Program-made: the position numbers and the translations under genes
DNA from: Circinella minor
Lineage: Eukaryota; Mucoromycota; Mucoromycetes; Mucorales; Lichtheimiaceae
NCBI GenBank assembly: GCA_016758965.1
Contig: JAEPRB010000234.1
Coordinates: forward strand, 1 to 61,974
Length of the DNA stretch: 61,974 nucleotides
Direction of reading: 5' to 3'
Notes under the pieces: model-generated
The model's database searches: none
What the model was told of the DNA's origin: nothing
Seen by the model: the letters and a program-made list of their open reading frames with translations, nothing else
Part shown: piece by piece, positions 48,893-61,974 of the stretch
Numbering within the stretch: the first letter of the stretch is position 1
How the letters are laid out: every line of letters starts with the position of its first letter

Positions 48893-49502
48893 ACAACCAT
48901 TATTGCTCTTTGTTTTTTTATCACCATTTATGGAAGGAATAAAAATGTACCCAAAACCCCCCCCCCCCAAGAAAAAAATCACCTTTTGTACATAATTCAA
49001 AAACCAAATAACTTTTAGTATATATAGTATAAATCACATACACTCAATCTACAACAATTCAACAAATCCAATATATCCAACATATCCAGAAAATGTATAA
49101 TTGTATATCTTTTTTTTTTTTTTTGTTTTTTATTTTCCTCATCTTGTTTTTATATATATAAGAAAAAATAACTATTTTTTTTTCTTTTTCATCTTTTTCT
49201 TCTTCAATATATTTATATTATATTTATAAATTGTATCATTTGTTTATTTTATTTTATTTTGTTTCGCAAAAAGTTGAACAAGATTTGAATTTTTTTGTTT
49301 TTGTTTGAATGTTTTATTATTATTATTATTTTTTTGCTATTCCTTTCCTCCCTTTGAAAAAGCAAAAAGTATTGCTCAACGTATTTTGATTTAAATTGGT
49401 TTGCTTGTAAATTTAATCGCGGTCATCGTCACTAATATATTATGATTTCCAAATTAGTTATTACTAATCCAAAAATTAATATTAATATTATTATTATTTA
49501 AA
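48893..49502. other. Shared 3-prime region of convergent genes
   Basis: About 600 bases between convergent stops. It contains a run of about ten Cs at 48959, T-rich stretches and an (ATT)n repeat near 49310-49330. No gene seen. Confidence 0.5.
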
Positions 49503-51451
49503 CTACCTAATAGGACTACGATCGGGTGAGCGAGAAGGACTACGCGAATAAGAACGACCACGTTCATCGGGTGTACGGTCTCTTGAAGCTTCTCTGGAAC
49601 GATCTCTGGAACGATCTCTGGAACGATCTCTGGAACGATCGGGCGATCCCATATCTTCATCATCAGAATGATGACTACGACGACCTGAAGATCTTCTACG
49701 AGGTGATCGAGAACGAGAACGAGAACGGGATGGAGTCATTGAACGCGAGCGACGACGGGATGATCGACGACGAGGCGAAGGACTTCTTGAATCAGATGGA
49801 CTACGGGAACGACGTGAAGAACGACGATTTGAATCCTAATACACAATAAATTTGTTTGATTAGTTTATCCATAAAAAAATATATTTATTATATATTTATA
49901 TTTTACCTCAAAAAGTTGAACACGTTCACCATTCAATTCACTATCATTCATCTTGTCAAGAGCATATTTCATATCTGCACGATGAGCAAACTCGACAACA
50001 CTATATATATATATATATATACAATATATAATTAATATTTGAATTATACTTTGTCCTTTAAACCATCAACACAGTTATTATTATCATCGTTTTATATTAA
50101 TAGTTTATTAACTTACCCTTCTCCGGGACGATTCTTGAAAACATCAGCAAAGGTAACTTCACCAGCCTTGCGCATCAAATCCTTGAGATCCTATAAGGTA
50201 GCAACATAGGGAGGACAACCAATAATAATAAAAAAAATAGAAGGCCAAAAACCACCAAGAGAGAGAAAAGAACGGTTAAGATTTTTGTTTTTGTTTTTTT
50301 TTTTTTGGATAATGCCAACACAATATGGGTAGAAGAAAGTCCAAAGCATTCAGAGAAAGAGAAAAGAGAGAGAGAGAGAGAGAACACAGGGTAATCCACA
50401 GAGAGAAAACAAGAGAGAGAGAGAGAGAAAAAAACAATTATGAGGCCGGTCCTTTCCTTCATGTCCTCCAACAAGAAGTTTTATCTTCATTTCCAAGTTC
50501 AACCCTCACGGAAATGGATTCATGGATTCACCAAAGATACATACCTCTTTTTTCTTTTTCTTTTGTCAAAAGCAAAAAAATAAAAAAAAAAGAATATAAT
50601 CCCCTCAATAATCAAATAAAAAAAAACACTTCATAAAATAATTATCAGGTAATACCAAGAAAAGAAGGGACCGGCCAGTAACTCATTAGGAAAAAGTTGA
50701 GAGACTTCTTCAATAAAGGAGGGCAGGAGGGACTCATATTTTGGAAACAAGTAGTAATAGTAAGAGTAGTAGTATTTGGACACGGAAAAACTAGAGTTCG
50801 TACCTGCCAGCTGGTTCCAGAAGGAATGCCTTCCACAATAAGACGATAAGAAGAACGCTTACTATAAAAATATATAAATAATATCGATGGTCATCCCCAG
50901 CAATAAAGTAAAAAAAAAAAAAAAAAAAAAAAAGTATTCAATTAGTAAGCTATATATATATATATATATATATACCAATAGCTTTTTTTTTTGGTTTCAT
51001 AAATAAATAATTTACCGGTCATTACGATTATTATTATTACGATCACGGCGGTCACCATCTCGTCCAGTACGACGTGTACCACGTGCAAGCTCAACAATAA
51101 TTCTAAAAATAATAATAATAATAATAATAATGATTAGTATTCATGAAAATAAGATGATATGTATATATATATATATATATATATACATAGTTATTAGAGG
51201 GGAAGGGGAAAGAGAGAGAGAGAGAAAAAAAAGAAGAGAAATGAAAATAAGATTTACCTTTCACCTTGGAATTCTTTACCGTGGAAATCATATACTACAT
51301 CTTCAGCATCTCTAGAATCTCTGAACTCTACGAAACCGTAACCTGTTTTAACATTGATTTCACGGATATCACCATATCCTTTGAAAAGACGTTCTAAATC
51401 ACGTTCTCTTGCATCACGAGCAAGACGACCAATGTAAACTCTTGAACTCAT
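49503..51451 (-). CDS. SR-family splicing factor with two RRMs and RS domain
   Basis: Six exons, complement(49503..49835, 49907..50000, 50117..50190, 50804..50861, 51016..51102, 51258..51451), give 279 residues. RRM1 covers residues 1-75, with RNP2 VYIGRL and RNP1 YGFVEF. An Arg/Asn-rich linker follows. RRM2 (about 102-165) contains SWQ|DLKD across the exon 3-4 junction, the heptapeptide that defines the second RRM of SR proteins of the SRSF1/4/5/6 and fission-yeast Srp2 type. The C-terminal 110 residues are an RS domain, including a run of identical 12-base repeats encoding DRSR (about 49595-49640). The protein should bind exonic enhancers and recruit the spliceosome, and shuttle after Ser phosphorylation. 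An intron-dense window such as this needs such factors. Confidence 0.93.
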
Positions 51452-51773
51452 CTTTTTTTAATAAGTTGGGATGGAGAAGAATATATAAGTGAAAGAGAGA
51501 GAGTGTGTGTGTGTGTGAAAGAGAGAGAGAGAGAGAGAAAGCGTATGTGTGAATAATATAAGAGTGAGGGGATAATTATGGTATAAGCGGGGAAAAGCAC
51601 ACAACAAAAAAATCAGTCTCAGCCACTATATACAAAGATTAAAACAATAACAACTTTCATGCTTTTTTTTATTTCATTATTAAATGAATAATAATAATAT
51701 ATAAAGTTTTATTATATGTATATATTCTTGTATATTCTTCTGTTTATATAATATAGAAAAAAAAAGGATTTTT
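51452..51773. other. Short intergenic region between two minus-strand genes
   Basis: Promoter of the SR protein gene and 3-prime flank of the Blm10 gene. A GA/GT-rich simple repeat lies at about 51495-51540, just upstream of the SR gene start on its strand (CT-rich there). Confidence 0.5.
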
Positions 51774-54700
51774 TTAAGCGTAATAAGAAGGAGATATTAA
51801 CATATCACTAAGAATGGATAATTGATCTTCTGTAAATTTACTCATATCTTCATGCCAAGTATCAGAATGAGTTCGTCGGAAATCTGAGAATGTTTTACGA
51901 ATGGTTGACTATTGTTTATTAAAAATAAGGATTAGTTTTCAATTTGTTTATTCTTTTTCGATAAGATAATGATATGATAATAATTAATTATTATTATTAT
52001 TTTACCTGAATTTCAGCTGGATCTGACATACAATTAGCCAATTGACATAATACATTAGGCATCCATTTAGGAACTTCATAAGGAAATGCATTTACAAGAC
52101 AAGATAATCCAAGTACACCTGCATGTTTCTTTAATAATTTATCTGCAAATCCAGGTACTTCAATAATTTTACCAGTCTCACGATCACGACGACGTTTAGG
52201 TAGTTTAATTTCCAATAATTCAGAATATTGTGTTTGAACAGTAGTAATAGCCTCACGTTGTGAACAACGAACAAGACCACCTAAAGTAACGGCAGCCATT
52301 TGACGAACCTATGTATATTTGTTTAGCATATATAATTATATTATCTATCATTCTTATAACTTCATTCCCTCCCCCTCCCTCCCAAATTTAATTATTATTA
52401 TTTTTACCTCAATCTGTGTATCTAAAAGCATACTACTGACTGAATTCATGACTTGTAATACATGATCATTTTCCATGGAAAACAAATATTTGAAAAAGAA
52501 AATTTGTAACAAAGGTAAAGCACGTGTACGAATACGCCAGCTTTCAGAATGTGCCAGAATATCAACAAATTCGTTTACCATTTTAGTCACTACAGATGGA
52601 GGATAAGAATATTGTGCCACCATATGTAATACATGGGTTGCCATATGTTGCAAATCTTGATCATCATGGAATTCTTGCATTGCAAATAAACGAGACCATA
52701 ATGGAATAATATAAGGTAATGTACCTACAACACGATATCGACCAAGGGATTGACGCAACCAACAAAGAGCTAAAAGAATAATAATAATAGTAACCAATTC
52801 AAATTTATTATTTTGATTTTAACGTAATTTTTTTGCTCGGTAAACTAATTCATTTAGCTGGAGGAACTCCTACTGCTAGTTGTAAGTACAACTTTTAATA
52901 TTTAATGAATTTACTTACTTGTTTTACTTGCATTTGTATATGTCTTTGTATCTTCTACTTCAGTTGCAATTTTTGCTTCAGCTTGCCATTTATCCAATTT
53001 AACTAGTAATTTTTCAACATGAGGTGCGACTCTATCATCCATTTGTGTAGGAATGTTACCAACACCACCGCGTTCAGATTCTGAGTTGATACGTAATAAT
53101 GTCTTGATATCTGGATAAGAGGGAGTCCATTGACGTTGTAATATACTACTAATATTATCGCCCAAAACTTCACGCACTTGTTTGTATGGATGATCAATAT
53201 GTTCCATGTATTCACCTAATAATGGATCTACCAATGGATTGGCTCGCCATCCAAGAGAATTAATCAATATATGGGCCAGGATTAATTTTCTTGCTTCTGC
53301 AAAAGCTGCATCAGATGTAGGATCTACTTTAGCTTTTAAAATCAAATTGATCAAGGGACGAATACGTCTTGGATCACGACGATGCTATATATAAGAAAAT
53401 AAAGAAGGATGGGAACCATATGAATATTTAAAGTCAGCAATTAATCATTTCTCTCTCTATCCCAAACTACACATATAGATACATCATATTTCCCAAGCCC
53501 ATTTTCTATTTTCTATACTTACAGAACACACTCTAACAAAAGATTCCCAGTAAATTAACGTGTCCGGAGTAATATTCGAAAAAGTAGTTTCAATTAAAGG
53601 TATCAACCAACCCCATAACGTATCTGCCTTTTCTTTTGACCAATGGCTTGTTGCATTAACCAAACCAGCTGCCAATTCAGCTGCTGCACGTTGATGTGCT
53701 TTTTGATCCGTCGATTGACATAATAAAACAAAGTTTTCCTTCATAATTTCTACAGGTTCGTCTTGATACATTTGAAAAATACTCAAATATAAACATACAT
53801 TGGCATGATTAAACATATCTTCTTGTGCACGTGATACTTCTTGAGACATATACTTTAATAATTTTTCCCAATATTCTTTCGATGTGAAGTTTTTATGGAA
53901 TACTTGATAAGCGTCCAAACTGCCTTGATCTATTTCAGGTAAAGTAACATTTGATGAAGGTAAAAGATATCCTTTGTAAACTTCTGGCCAAACATACCAT
54001 CCAGCTCTTTCTGAATCAATCAATGGCCTAAAAAACAAATTAACAATTATTATTAGTTACATAATTGGATAATGTATGAGTGGGTCATGAACAATTATTT
54101 TTCTTACCATTGTTGAACATTTTCATCTGTTAAAGGTTCATCATAGATACGTAAATATTCTTCTTCTGAATATTTGGGATTCTTATCTGCGACATTGAAT
54201 TCACGTTCAAGTGGGTGTTTTACTTGATGACTCAGAATTGTATCTCGATTTCCTTTTGCAAATGTTCTTTGTTCAATATGATACAACATATTTGTTGTAA
54301 TACCTACACCAATACGGCGCATAGGAGGTAATTCGGAATTTATACATTCACTGGCGAATACAGCTACACCAGCATTTTGTTGCATATCAGGTCGAATAAA
54401 CAACTCGAGCAAGTTGGCAGCCATGGAACAATAACGCCAATGTACCTTGGGATCATTGACAAATTCTAATAAGGATTGTACCAATTGTTGGTAAGCTTCT
54501 AAGTTTTTGGATTCTCGAGTTTGTGTTTTCTCTTTCAATAAATCAATCTTGATTGTTCCTGTTGTATTGGCACCAGAAGTGGTGGTATTTGAGTAAATGG
54601 CTTGTGCATTTATATCCACATCTTCAGGTACAATAACACCAAAGGAACGTGTATTAAATTGTGTCACGTAATCCACAAAGACTTTACGAATTAATTCTTG

Positions 54701-57700
54701 AATAGATGGCTTTTTTGAAAGGGAAATAAAAAGTTGGATTGGGGAAAAGGTTTTCGGTTAATACAAACAATCATATAGTCTAATCTTTATAATTTCTTTT
54801 ATAGAACAAATTCCCTCATATTTTTTTATTGTCTTTTATATAGATACACTTTACCTTATCTTCATGTTGTGCTCCACATAGAGATAATACAAAATTAGGA
54901 ACATATCGCCAATCGCGGAGACATGGCATAAGAATGGATCGATGACGTAAAAGGTACAAAGAACCTTTAATTCTATTAGCATGTTGTTCCTTATCATCAC
55001 CTATAAATTAAATCATAAGTTATATAAGAAAAATGAAATGATTTTAACGAACGAATATACATATATATATATATTACCATTATCAAGTTTGGATTTTAAA
55101 ACATCTAATATGGGTGGTAAAATCAAAGTTTTAGATCCAATAAAATTCTTTGCAACAGCACTAAGCGTATGTTGACTCAATCTGTGTTATATAAATGGTA
55201 ATACAAAAATATTATTATCACTTTTTCATTTTCTTTTCCAAGTTATCCTTTTTTTTATAGAAACTTACTTTCTAATTTCTGCATATGAACTAAGAGATAA
55301 GCCTAATAAGTTATTGAGAATTGCATCGTGAACAGAGTCCCGTGTCCTAGATTGGGCGTTATATCTGAGGCGTTGAAGATGATGAATTTCAGCTCTACGA
55401 ACTAATAGAAAGAAAAAATGAAATTAATATTCTTTTTCTTTCTCCTTTTTTAGATCCTTCTTTCTTGGTAATAACATTGATATTACTTATTAACACTCAA
55501 CCAGCTCATGTCTAAACTTAAAAAAAATTAGAATAGTACCTAAAAGACCACGAGGATATTGTTTAGTTGCCTTGGGAACCTTGACAACTGCCTTGGCATA
55601 AAGATATTGGCCCTTTGTTGCATTCACATGTTGCTTAGCAGTACCAGCATCGTCCATATAAGTACGTGCCATATTAATAACCAATTTCAAACTTTCCAAG
55701 TCGTCTTCACGTTTTACAAGGAAGAATTCCAAAGCATCACGAATCAATTCACCAATATTTTTACGAATTTTTTGTGCCTTGATATATAATGGATCTGAAG
55801 AATCAGTAAATGCATATCCAGCTACTAATCGTCGTGGTTCTTGAACTGCCTCTGAACCTTCATCACTAATAAGTTATATTGCATGAGTTTTTGTATATAT
55901 ACCAAAAAAAAAAAAATCAAAAAAAAAACTGTATATAAAGAAACATACTCTGCACATTCAACTACTGCATCTTTTTCAGTGTTTTCATCTAGACACATAC
56001 TAGTACAACCACGTAAACCACGATAAATGACAGCTAAATGACGACAAAAATCATTTGTTTCTTCGTAAGCATTGGCTGGTTGTCCCTTATCACCTGTTTC
56101 AATTTTTTGTCGAACATGATCCATGGAAGGTACAAGAAATGTTTCCAATAACTCAATAGCAAACTCTTTTTCTTTTTGAGAAGGAATATGCCAATCGACA
56201 TTGACATTTTTAGGATCACCCGTTTTGCCCCAAATCATATGTGAATTATTCATAAAGTCTATAAATATAGATACAGTTTCATATTATATTTATAATGTGA
56301 TGAGTCAACATTAAAGAAACAAAAATAGTAGTCATAATAATAATAATAAGATACCTTCATCATTCCAATGTTCAGGATCCAAACTACGTCGTTCCTTTGA
56401 ATAAATTCTTAATAAAGAACCTAAACAATTCTTTAAAAGTTCAGCAGACCATACGAAACCTCGTCTACTTTTACATTTCGTAACCATTTCATGTAAAATA
56501 TCAACGATATCCTTTTTATAATTCAAAAGATCAGGACCCAATTTGTTGACAACATAATATAAAATACATTGATACCAATGTAAGGTTGAATCAGATTGAA
56601 TAGGTGTAGATGTTTCAGAATTAGTCATGGTGGATCCTGCTCCATTTTCTAATTCAATTGATATATTATTGATACACAATGGAATAAGTTTTTTGGCAGC
56701 TTTAACTGGATTAGCAGATGCAATGGAGTTACATAATAAACCAGCTGCATGAATTGCATTAGGTAATACTTGTTCACTAATAAAATCCATTACCATACGT
56801 AATGCCATGTCGTACAAATCGTCAGATAATTGTCCAAATACTGTATCACATGCGTACTATATATAGAAATTAAGAATATATGATTAATTTGTCCACCAAA
56901 AGAATAATATCAAACTAATTATTATTAACGCTTACTTCGAGCATAGATGTTAAACCTGTTTCAGTACTTCCATTTTGTTTCTTTTGATTATGAATTTGTG
57001 GAAGATTTTCAAACTAAAAATAATAGAATCCCCCCAAAAGTATAAGTGTGTTAGAAAAATAAAAATAAAGAAGAACAACAGAATACTATTTTTCGATAAA
57101 ATAAAATAGAAATATTTTACTTACAACAGTAAATACACGCCGAAGAAACTTTGCGACCCATTCTTCCATTTCACCAGTAGTAGCCTTGCATAAATTATCT
57201 TCTTCATCACGTGGAAGTTCATTTTCTTCGTTAACTGAATCCATATCCATACCATCATATCTTAAATCCGAAGTATAATTATTACTGTATCCACCACCAG
57301 CTGAAAATGAATGACCACCACCAACATTAGTTGTAAGATCACGAATAGGTACTGTGGATAATGCACTAGTAATGAATAAAAGTGATGTAATAGCTTTTAA
57401 TGGATCATTCATATCAACACCCGGTGTAGCTAAATGTAATAATGGCATGAGATGTTTTCCACCTGCTGGATAATGATCACGAGAAAATAAAGGTAAGGCA
57501 ACATCTGCCAAGATACCGAGTGCGCTTGTAGTTCTATGGGTCTATTTTAATTATTATTATTATTATTATTATTCTGATTTAGTAAATGATTCCTCAATAT
57601 AATACTGTCACCTAATAAAAATCAAATTTACCTCAGTCAATGTTTCTAAAGATGGATAAATGCGTTCAAGTAAACCAGGGAAGATCAAACCAGGTTCGAG

Positions 57701-59400
57701 CCCTGTTTATATATATATCATGTGAAAAATAATATTATGCATTAGTTATAATTTATTACTTATTCACAACAATAAAACAACAAGAATAATAAAAGATGAT
57801 ATCACGTACATGCCAAAGATTTCATTGTAGCTTCAGTTGCGCCTATAACAAAATGATCTTTACCAAACATACTAAGATATGTTAATGGTCGAAGTGTCAA
57901 TACAAATTGTTCTCGAAGTGCAAGAGTTAATCGTCGTTCTTGAGGTGTTGGACAATCTTTTTCTTCTTCTGATCTCCAACGTTTCAAGAATTCGACAGAC
58001 AAATGTTGAATAAATGTTGTTAAAGAATAAGTCCAAGTTCCATGATTTGATGGATGATAATACAATTCAGTGGCTTGAATCATTTCAGATAATAATTTCA
58101 TAACATAACTTTCGCCCTTGGGTCCTTCTGGAATAATTGTATAGACAATAAATCTTGCTAATGATCGAAAACGTTCCTATTATCCAAGATACCATTTGAA
58201 TTTTTTTTAATTAATCCCTATCATAAATAATAAAACCTCTTTCCCAATCCTTTCTTTCTACGACATTACTAACAGGTTTGTGACGTAATGCAAGTGCATT
58301 TCCAGCTTTCAAATCCGTTCTTTGTCCATTACTACCAAATCCAGTAGTACCGCCAGGTCGACTCCCACCATTTTCTTGACTCCCAACAGGTAAATTCATC
58401 ATTCGCATACCCACAGTAAAAATATATTTTACTTGTTGACGATTGAATAACCCAATTTCTGCTGTATATTCATCACTTATATTTTGTTCCGCCATACGTG
58501 ATAACAATTCGACAAATTGAGCATCACATGTAGGAGAATTGGTAATCATAGACCATAATGAAAAAAGAGTTGGTAAAAATTCTTTTGGATGTATTCCATT
58601 ATTATCTTTGTCGAGAATAGCATGTGTTTGTGAATTTCTCGGTATGCTGACTGGTAAAAGAAGTACTAGATATCCAATAACTCTTAATGCATCACGAATT
58701 TCAGATGTTGAGAATTGTGGTAAAAGTTCATCCAAAATTTCTTGTGTTGCTGATGCTGGAAAAAAACGTTGTGCATGTTCTAATAATCGAATAAGTGATC
58801 CAAGATGTTTTCTGAAAAAGGAAAAAAAAATGATATGTCCATTCAATTAAGTTTGATTTGTTTTTTAAAATCTCTTTAGGCTTCCAAATAATAGTAAATA
58901 ATAATAATCGATACGTACGAATCAGCCAATAACGATTTTTGACGAGTATTTGGAAATAAATACCAATCGATAGCATCATAAAGAGGTTTCCAAGGCAATA
59001 CAAGATCTTCAGGACCTAAATATTTTGATTTTCTAAAATCACAAATTATATAAATTAAAAAATTATTGCTTGCATTAGATTTGAAAAAGATGATAACAAG
59101 CGAAAAAAAAAAGTACCTAATCAACCGTGCACATGTTGCAGCCCAAGCATCCATTAATGCTGTATCCAATCCTGGCATGAACGTCATTTGAAAAAGTAAT
59201 TCAGCAAGTTTGGCACGAGTTTCACGAGGAATCGAATGTTTCATATTGATATAACTTGTTTTATTAATAAAAAAAAAACCAAATATGCATAATATGAGTA
59301 CATGTTGCTTTCTTATTTATGTCCCTTCTGTTTTTTTTTTTTGGCTTGTGCTGAATGACATTCTCGAGCCACTTTATTTCTCGCTTTTTTTTCCCTTTTT

Positions 59401-59434
<34 letters not shown>

Positions 59435-59666
59435 TCTGGCTTTCAGATTTTTTTTACCTGTTAAGTCTTTTAACCCAAGATGCAGCACCAGGTCCAAAAT
59501 CCCGAGCTTGAACACACATGGCCAAATTGGTACAAATCTCATTGAGCCAAGTTTCTGCTTCACCGTCTAATAGTTTTGCATAGGGTAATGCTTGATAATA
59601 ACTCATTGTATGTTGATCGTCTTTGACGACCGAATCCGGAATATCATCCTTTTTATCAACTTCCAT
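51774..59666 (-). CDS. BLM10: Proteasome activator Blm10/PA200
   Basis: Twenty exons give 5826 coding bases and 1941 residues (yeast Blm10 about 2140, human PA200 about 1840). From the start: 59458..59666, 59117..59254, 58919..59032, 58274..58811, 57810..58176, 57632..57702, 57125..57541, 56936..57013, 56355..56856, 55949..56258, 55540..55865, 55269..55401, 55078..55181, 54855..55000, 54108..54709, 53523..54027, 52919..53384, 52408..52769, 52006..52308, 51774..51908. Family hallmarks include FGPEDLVLPWKPLYDAIDW-like text near residue 125, EPGLIFPGLLERIYPSLETL, and the C-terminal HEAT region HAGVLGLSCLVNAFPYEVP. It ends SPSYYA: Tyr-Tyr-Ala is the HbYX-type tail that inserts into the 20S proteasome and opens its gate. 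The exon 4 end uses GTTAGT at 58273 and is the least certain splice. The protein caps proteasomes in nucleus and cytosol. Confidence 0.95.
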
Positions 59667-61974
59667 TTATTATTTTAAAAAGAAAATATAAATTAAGCGA
59701 AAAAAAACCAAAAAAAAAAAGAGAGAGAGAGAGAAAAAAAAGGATATATATTTATATATAAGTGAAGACGGTTGAGAGAGAGAGAAAAAGAGGAGAGAAG
59801 GAAGGGGGACGAGAGTTGTAATAATAATAATAAAAAAAAAGGCACACACGTAAACCGGAGATACGCAACCGAAAATTCAATGTTAGAAAAAAAAGGTTGG
59901 CGCAGCTTGAAAAAATAAAAGTAGAATAAGTTTCTTAAAGAGCTAAAAATCTTGAGATTACGCGTTAAAGCTATATTTGTGTCAGTAAGATGGGTTGCGT
60001 AATCCAATTATATATATTTTTAATTAACAATAAAGATAAACTCGTGATATGACACACAGTATGTTTAGTTTAGGATGACGTTTTGAATGGGTTGAGGGGC
60101 GCAGTAGTAAAGCATATCATTCATTGTCTAGTAAAATAGTGTACATACTATGTATCATATAACAACAGTTAAAGAAGCTGTAATATTATAAAAGTATCTA
60201 GATAATTTTATATAATATTGTAAACAGTATACATATATATAAATAATTGTTTTATATGTAACTATTTTATTTTTGTAATAATATCATCTGAATATGGTTA
60301 GTGAGTGATCTCCAACAATAATAATACGTCATCTGTTTTGGTTATGTGTGTGTATAAAATTTCTTATTCTGTTTTACCCCATAAAATTGAAACAATCATA
60401 ACGTAGTATGTTCTATGATATGAATTGGAAACAGAACTATACAGGTCAATAACTGTTACTGCCATTTCTATTGAATTTAATAGAGAATTCTTTCAATTGA
60501 CCTGCATATAGATGCTAAAGTCATATGATAACTTCTTTTTCTGTCCAACATACAGACATAAATGCAAATATTGAGAAGTATAAAGATGCATAGTCATAGT
60601 TACACATAGTGTCAATAAACTTATAAGCTTAAACATTATAACATAATTTATTGATTATTATTTATTTTCTTTTTTTCCCGTGAAAGTCTAAAGTTTATAT
60701 CTAGTTGGTCAATTCGTTAAACATTATACAGTATAAGTTAATCGTATATAGGTATATGGCGTATATTTTGAACTTATCCATGTCTTAATATTTACAGTTA
60801 AATAACAAATATATAATAATAGATGAAGGATATTGGAAAAAGCAACGTACAACTAAAAAAGAAAATGAATTGTGAAAATGTATTTAACATAAAACTATCT
60901 CATAATAATATATAAATGCAAACGGAAACAAAAAAAGATCGATTTTTTATAGACCGTGTTAATTTACAACATAGAAATAATAGCTCTAAACCAAGTATAG
61001 ATTATCAACAAATATAATTATTATCTAACCATTACTATATTTATCTAATTCAGGTTGATTCTAACCATAACCTTATCGTGTTTTTCGTTATTATTCAACC
61101 AAAGGGTTAACAATAATTGTACATATATTTTGACGTTAAGTATCATATTTCGTCAAAATATTTTTTATTTACAAACACACTCAGCCATACTTTATTATTT
61201 ACCTACTAATGCATTGATAGTATTTATTTAATGATTTAGTACTATTTCTGCTTTTTCAATTTTATATCGCATCTTGTCAAGCAGATATTGACATATGATA
61301 TTAGAGTATTTCAACTTGTGAAAGTTGAAAATAAAGTACTGTCCTCATGTAGTTTACATATGACATCAAAATGAAGCACTTACGTTGACTTCTGTAATCA
61401 CGAAGACTATATAATATAGAATACTTATGCTTCTCTTATTTCTAATGAACTAAAACTCGTTTCATTACTATTCGTTTTTTATTTACCTGGTTATTTAGCA
61501 ACCAATTTTAGTTATTATTATTGTTTATCAAAATAGCTTTATTAAAAGAACAATTGAAACAATAATAATATATATTCAACGCTACGTATAAAGAAAAAAA
61601 TTAAACTGTTTTATTGCAAGTGAAAAGAGAAAATGTACATAACAGCTGTATTTTATGACTAAACTGTATCTAGAAAAGGCATGCAATTATTCTCTTCCGT
61701 CTTTAATCACTGCTTAAACTATCTTTGTCGCAAGGTTTTGGTATGAGATATTCTATTTATTTATTCCCCTTTTACATACGTACGTAGACCATTATACAAG
61801 TTTAGATATATATTATAGTGAAACAAATATATATGTATAAAATAGTAATCAATATACCCAATATTTTATTATTATTATTATTATTACTAGCTAATAAATG
61901 ATATGTATTTTCAATATAATTTAATAAGGATTATAATTAAAATAAGGTAAAGTGTACGCTTGTAAAATAAAGAA
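59667..61974. other. AT-rich region to the window end, no gene recognised
   Basis: The first 250 bases upstream of the Blm10 start are CT-rich on its strand, as expected of a promoter (TCTCTC runs at 59720-59800 seen as GAGAGA on the plus strand). Beyond 60000 the sequence is very AT-rich with no open frame of note. An (ATT)n microsatellite lies near 61866-61886. Confidence 0.5.

Overview
This is a eukaryotic nuclear window, almost certainly from an early-diverging fungus (most likely Mucoromycota). The genome is AT-rich, introns are mostly 45-200 nt with GT..AG ends and are found in nearly every gene, and the coding set is fungal: Pam17, a Skt5/Chs4-like Sel1 protein with a CaaX box, a Dss4/Mss4-type Rab factor, a Blm10/PA200 proteasome activator. 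The most telling gene is a complete inositol-trisphosphate-receptor-type calcium channel, a family that Dikarya lack. No rRNA, tRNA, CRISPR or intact transposon was recognised. All gene models were assembled by hand from splice sites and frame; in every multi-exon model the summed exon lengths are a multiple of three.

Layout. 1-1.9 kb: non-coding, with three diverged tandem repeat copies. 1.9-2.7 kb (-): PAM17. 5.8-7.2 kb (+): SAM/NAB-like coiled-coil protein, convergent with 7.6-10.8 kb (-): Skt5/Chs4-like Sel1 protein ending CTIM. 13.9-23.8 kb (-): a 25-exon, about 2603-residue IP3 receptor/ryanodine receptor-superfamily channel. 24.5-25.5 kb (-): coding-like remnants that I could not name. 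26.1-28.6 kb (+): 9-exon MFS transporter. 28.8-29.1 kb (-): small 75-residue protein. 30.0-31.6 kb (-): Glu/Lys/Ala repeat protein ending CNIM. 32.7-33.2 kb (+): MSS4/DSS4. 33.2-37.0 kb: AT-rich gap with a large foldback element and a broken minus-strand coding remnant. 37.0-39.3 kb (+): C2H2 zinc-finger protein of unknown role. 39.6-41.0 kb (+): PH-domain protein. 42.2-44.9 kb (+): VHS-GAT endosomal adaptor. 46.4-48.9 kb (+): unknown coiled-coil protein behind a long pyrimidine-rich leader. 49.5-51.5 kb (-): two-RRM SR splicing factor. 51.8-59.7 kb (-): 20-exon Blm10/PA200. 59.7-62 kb: AT-rich, nothing recognised.

The genes are an ordinary mixture of unlinked housekeeping and signalling functions. 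Nothing suggests a biosynthetic cluster or operon-like unit. Recurring themes are membrane trafficking (Dss4, VHS-GAT, PH), cell-wall/membrane attachment by prenylation (two CaaX proteins), and calcium release. The best candidate for something under-described is the IP3R-like channel: its pore filter and C-terminal zinc finger are conserved, but several basic residues that hold IP3 in animal receptors appear to be substituted.
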